Shown: positions 12,556 to 25,616, counted from the stretch's first letter. The stretch is 64,000 nt of DNA from Azolla caroliniana (GCA_043228905.1 JBHGNT010000008.1:20708001-20772000), one strand, 5' to 3'. Numbers and translations: made by a program. Notes: generated from the sequence alone by a model not told the origin.

Positions 12556-13555
12556 AACGACTTTGGATGTGGGCTAAGGTGAATTATACTTTGTAGGATT
12601 CATAAACAATGTCTTCTTCCTTCTTGTTGTTTGTGAACCCTCCACATGAAAGTGTTCTTTATGTGTTCACATTGCTGCTCATTTTATGAACATTGCACGT
12701 GTCCTCCTTTTTAGTGATTGCTTGTATTATGCCTGAACATTTCTTTCACAGCTTTATTAAAGGATTTAGATCAGTATAATATGGGAATTAACCATAAATA
12801 TGCCCTTTTTACCCCCCTTAGGAATATTCCTTGAGGAGCATCTGTTCGATGTTTCAAGATTTTATACAACACCGAGCCTGATAAGATTTGTGATCATGCT
12901 CATGTAAATGATTAGATATGATCATACAAGTTTTGTAATCATTAATCCACATAATGCATTGTAATTTTGAGGATTTGTTGAATTTTTTTATTAGTTTTTT
13001 AAACCATAGAAGTATTAAATAGTAATTGAGCAATACATTTGGTACAAAAGGCTAGAGATTACTTGATTATGTGAATAGCAACTCATGAAATGCCCACACT
13101 TCATAAAAATTGCAACTTTTTAAATTTACATTTGATTTGGATTGAATGCAAAACATATCACTAATAGAGTCAAGTGAGACTTGGAGGATGATAAAAGCGT
13201 TAAGTCTCAAAAATACAAGATTTGCATGACAATGTCTTACTTTGGACTCTTGGAGGTGAGACAACACCAAAGTTTGAATTGCATTTAGAACCCTATGCTT
13301 TTCACATGAGAATCAAGAAAACCTTGATGACTCATTAATGTATTTATATAAAATTTGAAGTAAAGGTTTTGAAGAGAACAATGTGATCTAGATGAACATG
13401 GAACCCGCTTTCATATGGTGTTGTTTTTCATATACATATAGTGTTGTTTTTGTTAGGCCAATTACATCTTATGAGAATAATACGACTTATAATGACGGAG
13501 ATGATTTTCCCAATGGATTTTCTTCGTACATAGGATGATTTTTGGACTCAAATTG
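12556..13555. other. Intergenic, nothing recognised
   Basis: AT-rich DNA between the telomere-like motif and the LINE target-site duplication. No coding region or repeat of note. Confidence 0.5.
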
Positions 13556-13572
13556 CTATCATCAATATACTT
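13556..13572. repeat. LINE target-site duplication, left copy
   Basis: The 17-bp sequence CTATCATCAATATACTT is repeated exactly at 25333-25349. A perfect 17-bp match bounding the LINE tail on one side and its 5' end on the other is what target-primed reverse transcription leaves. Confidence 0.92.
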
Positions 13573-16500
13573 ATTATTATTATTATTATTATAAAAGATT
13601 TTCTTCAATAGTATTAAGAACAAAACGTCCGAAGGCTACAACTTGAACCTAGCTACCAAGGAGGTTGCAACTTTTCCTATACAAGGAGGTTTACATTTGT
13701 TGATATTCAAGAAAGAGTCCATGGAAGTCGATATTGCCATTGAGGCTCTTGAGTTGACATTGTAAACAGGGACACCTTTTTCCATAAGTGAAGAAGCTTT
13801 TTCTTTTTCTTGTTCACAGTAACTGGGGAACCCTGCATATTGTCATACTGGCCACGGACTACTGCCATCAAGTTCTCCCATATCTCACACAACACATCTG
13901 AGAGATGAATGTCAACCCCATCATAAAGTCGGCTCCATCGATATTTCCATAATGCCCATAATGTTATTGTGGTCACAATTTTCCAAATTTGGACAGATCG
14001 CACCTGCTTGTGAGGTTGCTGGAAGGGACTAACTAATATCAATATTCTATTATGTATTGTCATTGCCTCATGAACATCGTTTGCCTCATACAACATCAAG
14101 CCAGAATGTAATACTCCCCACATCGCTGATCCCCATGAGAATAGGCAACCTACATTGATTGTTAGGAATAAAGACATGACTTTTTTCCATACTTGTTGAC
14201 CAAAAGAACAAGACCATAGGACATGCTTGGTAGTCTCCTTAGGTTCATGGCAAAAGCCACATTGCCACAAATTGGGTGCTACATTCCCTTTCAATGAATG
14301 ACCAACAATGCACTAATAACCATCGAAAGAGAATAAATTTAGTTGGCCCATTCAATGACCATATCCATTTTCAATAGGTTCTCAAATGAAAAGTGGAAAC
14401 ACCCCAATTGGTCCAATGTTTCTGAGTTGTTGGTATCGTTATATTCCGAGAGAACAATAATGATCTTCCAAGTTTTACTGAGTACTGAAAGAAGGGGACC
14501 TTTACGATCTTTTCCCTCAAGGAGTATGACCAAAGCCAACCCCCCGGATCCCATGTTAATATTGCAACATGATCTTTTGCATATAACCACAAGATATCAC
14601 ACATATGAGCAACTGATGGATAAGGATCAAGGATTCATTTCTTTCCAGTTTTACCAACCACTCTAACTGGTGCACTTCGCAAGTCCTGTAGATAACTGCA
14701 ATCAAAGGTATAAGATTGCAATCTATTGTTGTCTAGGACCTCAAAATAAGAAACGCACCCATTAGGTGAAATGTCCTTAATAACCATCAATGTATCATTT
14801 GTGAAGCATCCAAACCATAAATGTTCCTACCTAGGTTGGAAGGTTGTAAAAAACGAAGTATATGTTGCTGATAAGGTGGCCATCATTATCTTGGCACCAT
14901 GAACTGATTGTAGATGTGCAAGTCGATCTTCTTGCGACATTTGTTGAAAATGAGTCCAAGTTCTTACAGATGCAGCTGACCATTATCCAATTTACCCCAA
15001 GCAAGGTGAGTATGCAGGCCCAATACTTTTCCTGTATTATCCCGAAATAGAGAATTGGCAAGCATAGGCTGATTAAGTAATGCATCCCAAGTAGAAGGTT
15101 TGTCCTATAGCAAAAATGATTTAATCGCATCCCATGCTCTTATGATTCCTAGCAAAAATCTATTGGATGCAAGATTCCTCCTTGGCGTTTTCATGTCATT
15201 CAAGAACAACCACTTTAGAGAGGGTGACCATGCTCCTCCTGTCTTAGGAGTTAACTGCATTAACTGATTTTAAAACATTCATTTCCAAGCTTCTAATTCG
15301 AGCAACAAACCTCTGATAACAAACTTAGTCAAGAGAGCTCTTGACTGCATCAAAGGATCTATCAAACCCAGCCCTCCATTGATTTTAGGTTGAATTAACA
15401 CATTCTAAGCAACTTTGGCTACTGTAGGTAGGAGAGCCATGTCCCCCCCCCCAAAGGAAATTCCGGATTAAGCTTTGCACTTTTGTTATTGTTGATCTAG
15501 AAAATAGCCACATAGATGCTATAAACCACATTGATGCCAATAGTACTGTGTTTGCTACTACAAGCCGACCCACGAAAGACAATTGTTAGGCATCCTAATA
15601 CAATAATTTATGTTTTATTGATAATAGTAACGGAGATAGCATTGCTTCTGGCCTTAAATCTATTCCAACCATACATCCCAAATATCGAACTGGCTCACCA
15701 TGATGAAACCATCGGAAAGCATAACCTGGATACCACTCAGGATGAGTTTTTGCACCCACCCAAAGGCCAACCGACTTATTCCACCTATAGCATTTGAGAA
15801 AACCTGCAAAGCATTTTCTACTCGACCAAGATTACCAATCTCCTTGTCAACATAGAGGGTTGTATCATTTGCAAACTCAACATCCACTATAGTGGACTGT
15901 GTAATACTATGCCTTTGATACCAGCAGTTGACGATCTTAGGTAGGAGGACAAGGCTTCCCCAAACAAGATAAAAAGAAATGGTGCAAGAGGGCATCCTTG
16001 CCTAACAGATCTGGAGATAGGAAATAACGTCTCGTATTCTCCGGCAAACAAAACGGAACTAGAAGCATGCCTGTAAAGGGATGAAACATCTTTTATCCAT
16101 GCGGCAGGAAAACCCAATCTTGACAGCACTGCCTCAAGAAAGTCCCAATCCACTTTATCATATGCCTTTTAGAAGTCAAGCAATAATACTGCAAGTTGCT
16201 GTTTATGTTGCTGAGCTAATGCAACCATTTCCCAGAACAAAAAAATATTATAAAAAATACTTCTATCTTGTAGAAAGCCAGATTGTGTGTCATGAATAAT
16301 AGACGGCAATACAAGTCGTAGTCTAACTGCAATAGTTTTTGCCACAATCTTATACACAATATTAAGCAATGTTATTCGCCGCCACTTGGAGACTTCATCA
16401 CATTGAGCATCCGATTTAGGAATCATATATATGATTCCTTCTATCCATTCCGTCGGCATATTGAGAATATTAAATTAACTGCTCTAGTAAGGAGAGGACC

Positions 16501-17643
16501 AAAAAAATCCCAATAATGCAAGTAGAAGCCAATTCCTATTCCATCTTTTCCCGGACAAACATGCTTACCTAAGGATTTAGCCGCAAAAAAGACCTCTTGA
16601 GATGTAAACGGTTGTAATAACTGAGAGGCCATTACATTTGTAACCTTCTGTTCAATAGTTGCAAGAACAACTTGTTTCTTCTTAAAATTGTTTGTCGTAA
16701 AAGATTCAGCAAACAATAAGTTATGAAAATAATTTGAGACTATACTTCGCATCTCAGAGACATCTGAGACTATACGTATAGAATCCATCAAGCCGTTTCA
16801 AAGAAGTAATAGAAGGGGATCTAGTTTTCCGTTTAAATTGATTGAAGAGTTCCTTATTGACCTAATCTTGCCTTTGCGACCAATGAGCAACATTATGATA
16901 GTAAAAGAACATTGAGTGTGCTTCTTGTTTTTCCTTTAAACTGCTTTTTACTTACTGCAAATCACAACATAATATAGATGAAGTTGGATACCTTTCCAAC
17001 AATTGTTGTAATGCTGCAAGAGCACGATGCAGGTTAGCAATCTCTGAATTACAGTGATAAACAGATGCTGAAACTATTTTTGTGAATAGAATCTTTGTAT
17101 CGAGTATGGCATGAGCCATATTGCTAAGCAAACTGTCATCCGAGAAATTGTAATTTGACCATATTTGAGTGATTGACATCTGATGATTATCATCAGATAA
17201 CAATGCAGGAGGGATATGCAATTGCCTCGAGTATTGCCTCTTAGTAAATGTAACATGTAACTTTAGAGGGTTGTGGTCAGAGATAACTGATCCCGGAATA
17301 ATTCCTATGGATCCACCTGCTTCCCAAAAAACACTACTAGCATAAAATCTATTAGTCGAGACAAATTTGTAGCAACCAAACTTCCATCTGATCTAGAAAA
17401 TTGAAGGGATCCTTGTATATGTGAAAATGAGTGCACCTTCCATAAATTTGGCAAACCATAGGTAAAACAAAAGTAGTCCCAACACTTAACTTCCCATCTT
17501 GAAATTGTAGTAGTTATACCTCCCATTCTATCAGCAACATCCTCAATCATATTAAAGTCGCCTCCCACCAACCAACAATCCGCCAAACTCGCATAATCAG
17601 AAAGAGATAGCCATAACTTTGCCCGTTCTGCTGTAGAATTAGG

Positions 17644-17947
17644 TGTTGGAGACGAGGTCGTCTATGCGGAAGATTAAGAAGCATTCGATTCTGTTCTGTA
17701 CCTGTGTATGATCGTTTCTGAGGTCGTGCACAGAGATGGAGAGAGAGAGAGAGAGAGAGAGGCACAAAAGACTCTTTATTCAATAGAAAAAGAATACAAC
17801 ACCCAACCTTACAAAAAGGTTACAAGGTCACTATATATAGTGACCGACTTAGGGCAACTACCCTTTATGCTAATTACACAAATGCCCCAAACTTGGGCTA
17901 TAGAAAGGGATAGTGTGAATACGTCCATTATACACTTGTATTCGACA
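17644..17947 (-). repeat. Copia 3' LTR (element sense)
   Basis: 304 bp, ending next to TTAGG on its left. It contains a (GA)n run near 17738-17760 and the palindrome CTATATATAG at 17831-17840, a possible TATA element. Confidence 0.95.
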
Positions 17948-17954
17948 CTCCCCC
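17948..17954 (-). other. Copia polypurine tract
   Basis: In element sense GGGGGAG lies directly against the 3' LTR, where plus-strand DNA synthesis is primed. Confidence 0.8.
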
Positions 17955-18140
17955 GTAATGGGCGTATACATGGGTTATCTAAGATTACAGGTATAGACTT
18001 AGGTTCTCGGACATATCAGCTTTGTTCGGGTCGGCAGGGTCCGAAGGCAGAAGACCGAACTGGTCGGGTCGGAACAGTTGAAGCCGATCATTAAGGAACT
18101 GATGTCGGTTGTCGGGAACCATCCTGCTCTGTGTCCGGCT

Positions 18141-21100
18141 CTAACCGGACTGGTTTGTCGTTACGCCCATCTGATGCCGAAGAGACCGAAAACGGTCTGC
18201 CGAAAGACACTTGGTCATTCCATCTGCAACATTGTCGGTTGTGGATATTTTCTCTAGACCGATTTTCCCTGAAATGACGCAGTCCCGAACGAAGTGATAT
18301 CGAACGTCGATATGTTTGGAGGCGTTGTGGTGAACCGGATTTTTCGACAAGGCAACAGCACCTTGACTGTCGTTGTAGACAACTGGAGCCGAGTCATGGT
18401 CGACTTGTCGAAACGTGTGCGCCAGCCGACCGAGCCACAAAGCTTCTTTTGCTGCGTCGGACGCAGCTACATATTCTGCTTCGGTCGTTGAGGTCGCTGT
18501 GCACTCCTGAAGTTTCGACTTCCACGAGATTGCTCCATTGCCGAATTTGAAGCAGTATCCGGTTGTTGATTTCCGACTGTCTATACAGCCGGCGAAATCC
18601 GAGTCGGTGTAACCGACTACGCCTGAGGTTCGGTTCGGACCGAAAAGAATGCCATGGTCTTTTGTGCCAGCCAGATATCTGAACACATGCTTGACTGCGT
18701 TCCAATGCGATCGGCCAGGATTGTGCATAAATCTGCTAACGACTCCTACGGCATGAGAAATATCAGGCCGTGTCGCGACCATCAGGTACATAAGGGAGCC
18801 GACTGCCGGTGCATACGGTACCGACTTCATATCTTCCCCCTCCGGACCGGATGTCGGGCAGTCTCACTGAGAGAGCCGAAGATTCATGGGGAGCGGGGTT
18901 GAAGCAGATTTGGCTGATTGCATGTTGAAGCGTTCCAAGACACGTCCGATATATTCGGTCTGAGACAAAAAAAGATGTCGTTTATCGCGATGCCGACTAA
19001 TCTTCATGCCAAGGATGTGTCGTGCCGGACCGAGGTCCTTCATGGCAAACTTCAACCGCAGTTGCCGAATGAGATCGGCAAGTTCGCCCGCGTGGCGTCC
19101 AGAAATTAGCATGTCGTCCACGTAGATGATGAGGAAGATGGGTGATCCATCTTGAGCTGTGTTGGTAAAAAGACAATGGTCCTCATCGCTTTTTGAGAAG
19201 CCGATCGATTGGATGAAGTCGTCGAACTTCTTGTACCATTGTCGCGGTGCCTGTTTGAGGCCGTATAGACTCTTCCTGAGTCGGCAGACTAGATGTTCTT
19301 GGCCAGTTGCCACGAAGCCTTTTGGCTGCTCCATATAAATTTCCTCCTCGAGATCACCATGGAGGAAGGCTGTTTTGACGTCTAGCTGAATCAGCTCCAA
19401 GTTGTCGGCTGCCACTACGCCGAGTAGAAAACGAAGGGTTGTCATTTTCACCACTGGTGAAAAAATCTCGTCGAAGTCGACGCCATATTCTTGTCGGAAG
19501 CCCTTCGCAACTAATCTGGCCTTGTACTTTGGGGTGGTCGAATCAGACGTCTCTTTTAGTCGATAAACCCACTTGCAAGGAAGAGCACGTCGATTCTTAG
19601 GTAATTCGACCAGATCCCAAGTCTTGTTTGCCCGAATGGAGTGCATTTCCGACTCCATCGCCAGATGCCAGGTGGCTGAATCGACAGATGTCGATGCTTC
19701 TTCGTAAGACGTCGGTTCGCCGGCGTCGGTGAAGAAAATTCCAGGAGAGTACCTCTCCGGAGGTTGCGACAGTCTCTCGGATCGTCGAGGTATGATTGGA
19801 CTGGTCGCATCGAGTATCGTGGTCGGATGGTCCGAAAGCGGATTGTTCTGCTGTGCCGAGTCGGGGTTGTCTGAGTCGGTAGTGTAAGGTTCAGCTACCC
19901 GTGAAGCTGACCGTGTGTTGAGAGCGGGGCCTTCTTGAAGGGTCGGCACATCGGAAAATGTTACCCTTCGGACTTCGATCGGTTTTTCGATTGATGGATT
20001 CATAGCCGACTCGTTGAACACAACGTCCGAACTTCGAACGATTTGTCTGCGTTCGGGGTCCCAGAGTCGGTATCCCATTTCGCCGTCTGATCCATATCCA
20101 AGGAAAATGCATTTCCTGGACCGAGGTGCAAGTTTTCGGCGATCATCTTTCGGAATAAGGGCGTACGCCTCGCATCCGAAGATCCTCAGCTTGTCGTAAT
20201 TCAGCTTACTGCCGATCCATAGTTCCTGAGGAATTTGAAGTCCTAGAGGTCTACTTGGCGACATATTGATTATGTGTACTGCCGTGAGTAGAGCCTCTGC
20301 CCAGAAGCCATCCGACAGTCCGGAGTGTTGGAGCATGGAAACTATCCTTTCTTGGATTGTCCGATTCATTCGTTCTGCAATCCCGTTTTGCTCCGGACTG
20401 TGTGGTGCCGTAAATTCACGTCGGATGCCGCGTTGTCGGCAGAATTTGACGAATTCTTCTGATTTGAACTCTCCCCCATTGTCTGTCCGAAAGCATTTCA
20501 GTTTTCGGTCGGTTTGATTTTCTACCATAGCGAGCCAATCTGAGAAGATCGAGAAGACCCGATCTTTGGTGCGAATCGGATAAGCCCACACCTTTCGAGT
20601 CGAATCGTCAATAAAACTGACGAAGTAAGAGGCACCGCCTAGAGACTGATGCGGCATTGGGCCACAGACGTCCGAATGGACTAAATCGAGAGGTCTCGTT
20701 TCTCTTGGTGCTGATGTCGGGTGTGATGCGGCTGCTTGTTTGCCATACTGGCAATGCTCGCAGAATTGATGGTCGGAAAAGGAGAGTTTGGGGATGTATC
20801 CGGCTCTAGATAGATGCGTGATGCCGGCCTTGCTGAGGTGTCCTAATCTTCTGTGCCATAGTGATGACACAGGAATATCCACCAAAAACAGGTTACCCTC
20901 TCTGAGCGTAACATGTAACGGATACAGGGAGTGTATCTTGGGTCCTCTAGCAAGCAGGAGGTTCCCCCTGTGGAGTGTCCACCCTCCCGAAGAAAAACCG
21001 GCACGAATGCCGTCTTCATCTAGTTGTCCGACTGAGATCAATGGCCTTGAGAGCTCAGGTACATGTCGGACATTGTGGAGTACAAGTGTAGAGCCACCTG

Positions 21101-22175
21101 CAAGGTTGAGCTCTACTGTGCCGATTTCGATGATGTCACAGTGTTGCGAGTTGCCGACTCGAACTGAGTCGGAGTGACGGATCGTATATTGCCGAAATTG
21201 GGATCGATGAGGAGTCACGTGAAATGACGCGCCCGAATCTAAGAGCCATGTGCTCGATTCTTCAGTCGTGAGCAGAACTTCTGATCCGACTGGATTTTCG
21301 ATTGATAGTATATTCGGGTCGTTTGGTAGCACATCAGCTGAGAAGCTGACGTAATTGATCTCCTCATGCCGGCCACTCTTCTTGTCTGATCTCTGAGACT
21401 TGTCGTTCTTGTTCTTGAGTGCGCGGCAGTCGGCTTTGATGTGTCCGGGTTTCTTGCAGTAGTTGCAGATTCGGTTATCCCGTGACTGGCTCCGTCTTCG
21501 CTGATTGTTCGGCGGTCGTGAGGAGTCTCTTCCTCGTATGTTCGATCGGTCTGTCGAACCTTGTACTACATAAGCGTCGTCTGTTGAGTCTTTGGCGAAA
21601 GACTTTCTCCGAGCTGCTTCGGTCAGGATTGCGCTCGTGACTTCGGAGTATTTAACAGCCGTGGTTGACGCGTTGCACACAGTTGTGACGAAAGTTTCCC
21701 ATGATGAGGGAAGGCTGCTCATGAGTATCATTGCTCTGAGTTCATCCTCGATTGCCGTCCCCTGAGATGAGATTTGGGAGCTTATGCTTTCGTACTCATT
21801 GAGGTGTGCTTGAACCGAATCAGATTCTTTCATCCGCAAGTTGTAGAGGCGCCGGATTAGAAACATCTTCGTTGCGGCGACCTTCTTTTCGTAAGTGTCC
21901 GACAGTGTTTTCCACAGTTCGAATGCTGTCGTACACGATTGCACCGTAAAGTATACCGATTCCGATAGGTGCATCCGAATCGTGGCACGGACGATTCTGT
22001 CCAGCTTCTGCCACTCAATTGGTTTGTATCCTTCTGGAGGTTCTTCATTTTCGATGGGATCGATTTGCCCCTTGACTATGAGATAGTCCTGCATTTGTTC
22101 CTTCCAGAAGTTGAAGTTCGATCCATCGAACTTTCGTAGACTCATTTCTGACGAGCCGGATGTTGATGCCATCAA
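18141..22175 (-). pseudogene. Copia gag-pol polyprotein with one in-frame stop
   Basis: One continuous frame of about 1344 codons interrupted only by a TGA at 18866-18864. Residues 1-200 form the gag region. A CCHC zinc knuckle has C237, C240, H245, C250. The protease has DSG at 313-315. The integrase zinc site has H441, H446, C472, C475 and its D,D(35)E triad is D502, D565, E601. RT has LDVKTAF near 931 and YVDD at 1018-1021. After the stop, the downstream segment (from Met at 18830) holds RNase H with candidate catalytic residues D76, E117 and D154 of that 229-aa part. The two parts are in the same frame, so the break is a nonsense change and not a frameshift. A CGA-to-TGA transition is one simple origin. 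Everything else looks intact, so the insertion is recent or was mobilised in trans. Confidence 0.92.
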
Positions 22176-22838
22176 ATTTGGTTTCGGTTGACGAAGCTCG
22201 GTTCGGAGTTGACTACGAACCTTGTTGGAGTGCAGCTGGTTGGCTCACCCGATATCGTTCTAGTCGGATTTGAACCCGAGTCGGTTCGGCTTCGGAACTT
22301 GCTCGAATTGACTCCGGTAGCTTGAGGGACAGAACCGACTGGTCTTCCCGAATGTTGCCGAGTCGGAGTGAGCCCGGTTCGCTTCGGATATATATGCCGA
22401 ATACCGATTATTGAAACCGATTATCTGGACCGATTCTGCTTCGGTTGACTGCAGCAACGAGAGAGACGGATCCAACTGGTCCTCCCGAATGTCGATCAGC
22501 CAGATGAAGCACGAATTTGGGTTGTTGTCTTGAGACCGATCTGCACCGAGTGGTTACAATGAGCGGCGAGCAGCGTTTGATGACCTCTTCGGATGCCGTT
22601 TAACCGAATGGAGCACGATCGTGTCAATGTTGCACAAGGGGATTTCACCTCGAGCGGTTACGATCACAAGGGACAGAGTACAACCTGCTGGCTTACTCCA
22701 AGCGAAGATGATCTAACGCGATGAGATGCAAGCCTCGTTTCTCTTCTTCTTCTCTCTTCTTCGAATGACGCAGGAAACCGAATGTTGTGCAGGCTGAGAC
22801 GACGGCCGACAGCGGATTGAAGGACCGACTACTGTGCA

Positions 22839-22851
22839 GGCTCTGATACCA
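22839..22851 (-). other. Copia primer-binding site, tRNA-iMet type
   Basis: In element sense TGGTATCAGAGCC follows the 5' LTR after two bases. This is the usual plant Copia site complementary to the 3' end of initiator tRNA-Met. Confidence 0.93.
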
Positions 22852-22853
22852 GA

Positions 22854-23157
22854 TGTTGGAGACGAGGTCGTCTACGCGGAAGATTAAGAAGCATTCGATT
22901 CTGTTCTGTACCTGTGTATGATCGTTTCTGAGGTCGTGCACAGAGATGGAGAGAGAGAGAGAGAGAGAGAGGCACAAAAGACTCTTTATTCAATAGAAAA
23001 AGAATACAACACCCAACCTTACAAAAAGGTTACAAGGTCACTATATATAGTGACCGACTTAGGGCAACTACCCTTTATGCTAATTACACAAATGCCCCAA
23101 ACTTGGGCTATAGAAAGGGATAGTGTGAATACGTCCATTATACACTTGTATTCGACA
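22854..23157 (-). repeat. Copia 5' LTR (element sense)
   Basis: 304 bp, identical to the other LTR except for C at 22875. Followed on its right by TTAGG. Confidence 0.95.
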
Positions 23158-23463
23158 TTAGGGGCATAGAGATTCATAAGGGCAACCTTTTGGGATCTTG
23201 TTTTTACAATAAGGAATTGTGCCCGTTTATTCACAATAGTAGCAGCTGACACAATGATAGATTGTAAATGTTGTTTAATTGCAATGCATAATCTAGCCTA
23301 TCGGTCAGTGGGGCCAAAGGCAAGAATCCAGAAATGAGTCCACCGTCTTGGTAAAATAGATCCATACTTCTGAATCCTATCCATGCATAAGTGACGCTCT
23401 TGTAAAAAATGAATATCAATAGTGCCTACATTAGCAGTACCTAAATCCAGGCGTAAAAGTCCT

Positions 23464-25297
23464 TTAAATCTGTGAAAAGCCTGACCACCTAGGCCTTGCA
23501 CATTCTAGGAAAGAAGATGTAAGGTGTATTGGTGTCCTTTTCTCAAGGAGATCATCCTGACGGCATTTCTGGGCACCCTCTTGAGCTCTTGCTTGTCTTT
23601 TTAAAAGAAGATAGTTCCCTGCATACTTATGCACCCTATGATCTTTAACTTGCTTTTGAGGGGTTTGAAGTGTCAGGGTATCCTGTGAAACTGTGAATTG
23701 AAATCCAACACAAGGGAGTTTATGTACTTCTTGAGCCATTTCAACACCCATAATATTTGATTGACTAGAAATAGATTTTCCTACAAGCTTATCAAAGGGA
23801 AGTGAATTAACAGAGACATTGATTTGTTGGTTTGCTTCGATTCCCATAACACTTGGAGGCATTTCCACATCTGTAATATTTTGAGCAGAAATGACTTTTC
23901 CTTTTAATTTTTCAGAAGAAGCCAAATTAACAGCTAGTGTGAACTGCTGATTCTCAACAATTTTCAATGGTGGTTGGCCTATTACTAACCTCAGAAAAGA
24001 CTTAATAGGCAACTGCGTGGAAAGTAAGTCTGTCTTTTGTAAGGAAAAACCTGAATTAAATCTCTGTTGGGAAAGATGGGTTGATGGTTGATCCGAAGTA
24101 TTCACTTCATGTGACCGATCCTCTTATACATGGAGAGTAGAATACCTATTCTGTAAGGGGGGAAATTCCTTTAAATTATTAATTGACACTTGATGAGGCT
24201 TGTCATAAGATACTTGTGAAGATGTTTTCCTATGCCTAACCTTAGTCCAACCCTCAGATCTAGCCTAATACAATACTATATTTGTATTGGGTACATGCTT
24301 GTCTGTGTCTTTATTAAATCCAAAACACTAAAAACATTGATTTGGCAAACCCCTATACAATATTTTCTGAGAATACGATTCCTGTCTTGAGTCAAGTAAA
24401 TTGGGCAACAAGATATTTGAGGGCAAAAACTGTGGACTTAGAAATCAAAAGTTTTGTTGATGTAACTCCCATATGCCTATCCTTGTTCTGATGAGGCTTA
24501 TCATAAGTTTCCAAGACCGTACCAATAGTACTGGCAATTAGATGCACAAAAGGCACCCACTCTTTACGTAAATTGGGAAACACTGCCACACATGTATGAT
24601 ATGAATCTAAATCATGAAGTACTTGATTTGCGGAGAAGTTGTGAATCCACTTGTGGAAGAAAACCCATCCTCCCTTAACTGCCACTGTTTTCTTCTCTAG
24701 CAAGATTGGTACCATTCGTTCGAGCTCGAACTCCACTTGATAATAGTTTCAACCAAGTATTTGGATATCCATGATGTTGTCAACATCTTGTTTCAAAGTG
24801 GCTTGCAATAGCAAACGAAGATTAGCACGTTGAGGACGAATGCCCAAAATTTGCGCAATGATAGTCCTCTTCTCTAGATGCTGAATCTCTCTTACAATAT
24901 GTGCTTTATCTTGTTTTGACAACAGAAGCTCTACTACATTGTCCGAAATAGGTGTGATATCCGAGTTAGCTACACGGGAGCCCCGGTTAGACTATTCGCG
25001 ACAACGCGACAATTGCTCTTTGTTTGCCGTTGCATTGAAGAACACCAGAGTTATGGAGGATGTTGAGAGGCTGACCGTGGCAACTGGATTGGCTATAGCA
25101 GGTAAACTAAAGGGGACAAACGGCTTTTCCACATTTACTGTGGGATAAACGGAAACCCCTACACATCCCTCTAGATGATTTGAACAACCATCGGCTACAA
25201 TAGGTTGGACTGCGATAGGTTGGGTGGCGGCAGGCTGAATGGCGGAAGGCTGAGCAGCGTTAGGATGAACGGTGACAGGAGATATGGTGGTCTGCAT
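23464..25297 (-). pseudogene. LINE ORF1 remnant (DUF4283-like)
   Basis: The first Met inside the element boundary is at 25297, about 35 nt from the 5' end. The first part is rich in Pro, Gln and Thr. From about 24945 the minus strand reads VVELLLSKQDKAHIVREI, then AQILGIRPQ, then YYQVEFELERMVPILLEKK and GGWVFFHKWI, matching the layout of DUF4283 regions in plant L1 ORF1 proteins. A stop separates the two halves near 24737. The last open part (24105-23464) is low in recognisable motifs. Such proteins bind the element RNA. Confidence 0.75.
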
Positions 25298-25332
25298 CGT
25301 GTAGAAGGCTCTCGATCCAAAAACCCTAAACC

Positions 25333-25349
25333 CTATCATCAATATACTT
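25333..25349. repeat. LINE target-site duplication, right copy
   Basis: Exact second copy of the 17-bp sequence at 13556-13572, adjoining the LINE 5' end. Confidence 0.92.
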
Positions 25350-25616
25350 GCTCCATTGGAAGTGCCAAAAGGTTTGAGGTAGATATCCAAAGCTTGTCAT
25401 GTAACTTGTCATTGCCGAACTTTGAAGTGAATGATAACATCAAGGAACACCAATCCTTGGCACTCACAACTACAAAATAGAGCGTTGGTGTCAGAGTCTA
25501 GAGAAACACAACTCATAGAATTGCTATTTATTTAAACCTCAACTATAATATATGATGTTTCTCGCCACATAGTGAAGACGTTAAATGTGATGCTAAGTGA
25601 GACAAGTAATCAAATG

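Larger units (their letters stand above)
17644..23157 (-). mobile_element. Ty1/Copia LTR retrotransposon, young insertion
   Basis: A 5514-bp element on the minus strand with two 304-bp LTRs (17644-17947, 22854-23157) that differ at one position (T at 17665, C at 22875). It is flanked by the 5-bp duplication TTAGG (17639-17643, 23158-23162). LTR ends are TG...CA in element sense. The primer-binding site, polypurine tract and one long gag-pol frame are all present in the expected order gag, protease, integrase, RT, RNase H, which is the Copia order. Internal sequence is visibly more GC-rich than its host DNA. It sits in the endonuclease region of the LINE, in the same orientation. Confidence 0.97.
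13707..23501 (-). pseudogene. LINE ORF2 remnant: endonuclease, RT, zinc finger
   Basis: Read on the minus strand. The endonuclease begins near 23501 and shows VALMNLYAPN just before the Copia junction, and VGGDFNM after it (about 17570). RT segments follow: SKWRRITLLN near 16380, LLLDF then a stop then KAYDKVDWDF near 16170, RQGCPLAPFLF near 15990, and EFANDTTLYVD near 15860. The C-terminal part (14294-13707) has CGFCHEPKETTKHVLWSC, a CX2C...HX4C RT-associated zinc finger. The catalytic pair normally written FADD is FAND, and the Glu codon of the motif normally written DFEKAYD is a stop. There are further stops and frame changes, so no functional protein can be made. Confidence 0.9.
13573..25332 (-). 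mobile_element. Full-length L1-type LINE, split by a nested Copia element
   Basis: Minus-strand non-LTR retrotransposon bounded by a perfect 17-bp target-site duplication (13556-13572 and 25333-25349). Removing the Copia insertion and its 5-bp duplication leaves about 6241 bp. The 3' end carries an (AAT)n tail (plus-strand ATT repeat at about 13573-13592). The 5' end begins GGTTTAGGGTTTTTGG in element sense. Order in element sense: ORF1 with a DUF4283-like region, endonuclease, reverse transcriptase, RT-associated zinc finger. Length, order and duplication fit an intact-length insertion. It is inactive now: frames are broken throughout, the Copia lies in the endonuclease, and the RT active-site motif is altered. 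Confidence 0.93.

Noticed and set aside
18831-18866. Frameshift or separate pol ORF in the Copia element
   Set aside because: Both parts are in the same frame and the sequence between them reads through as pol apart from one TGA.
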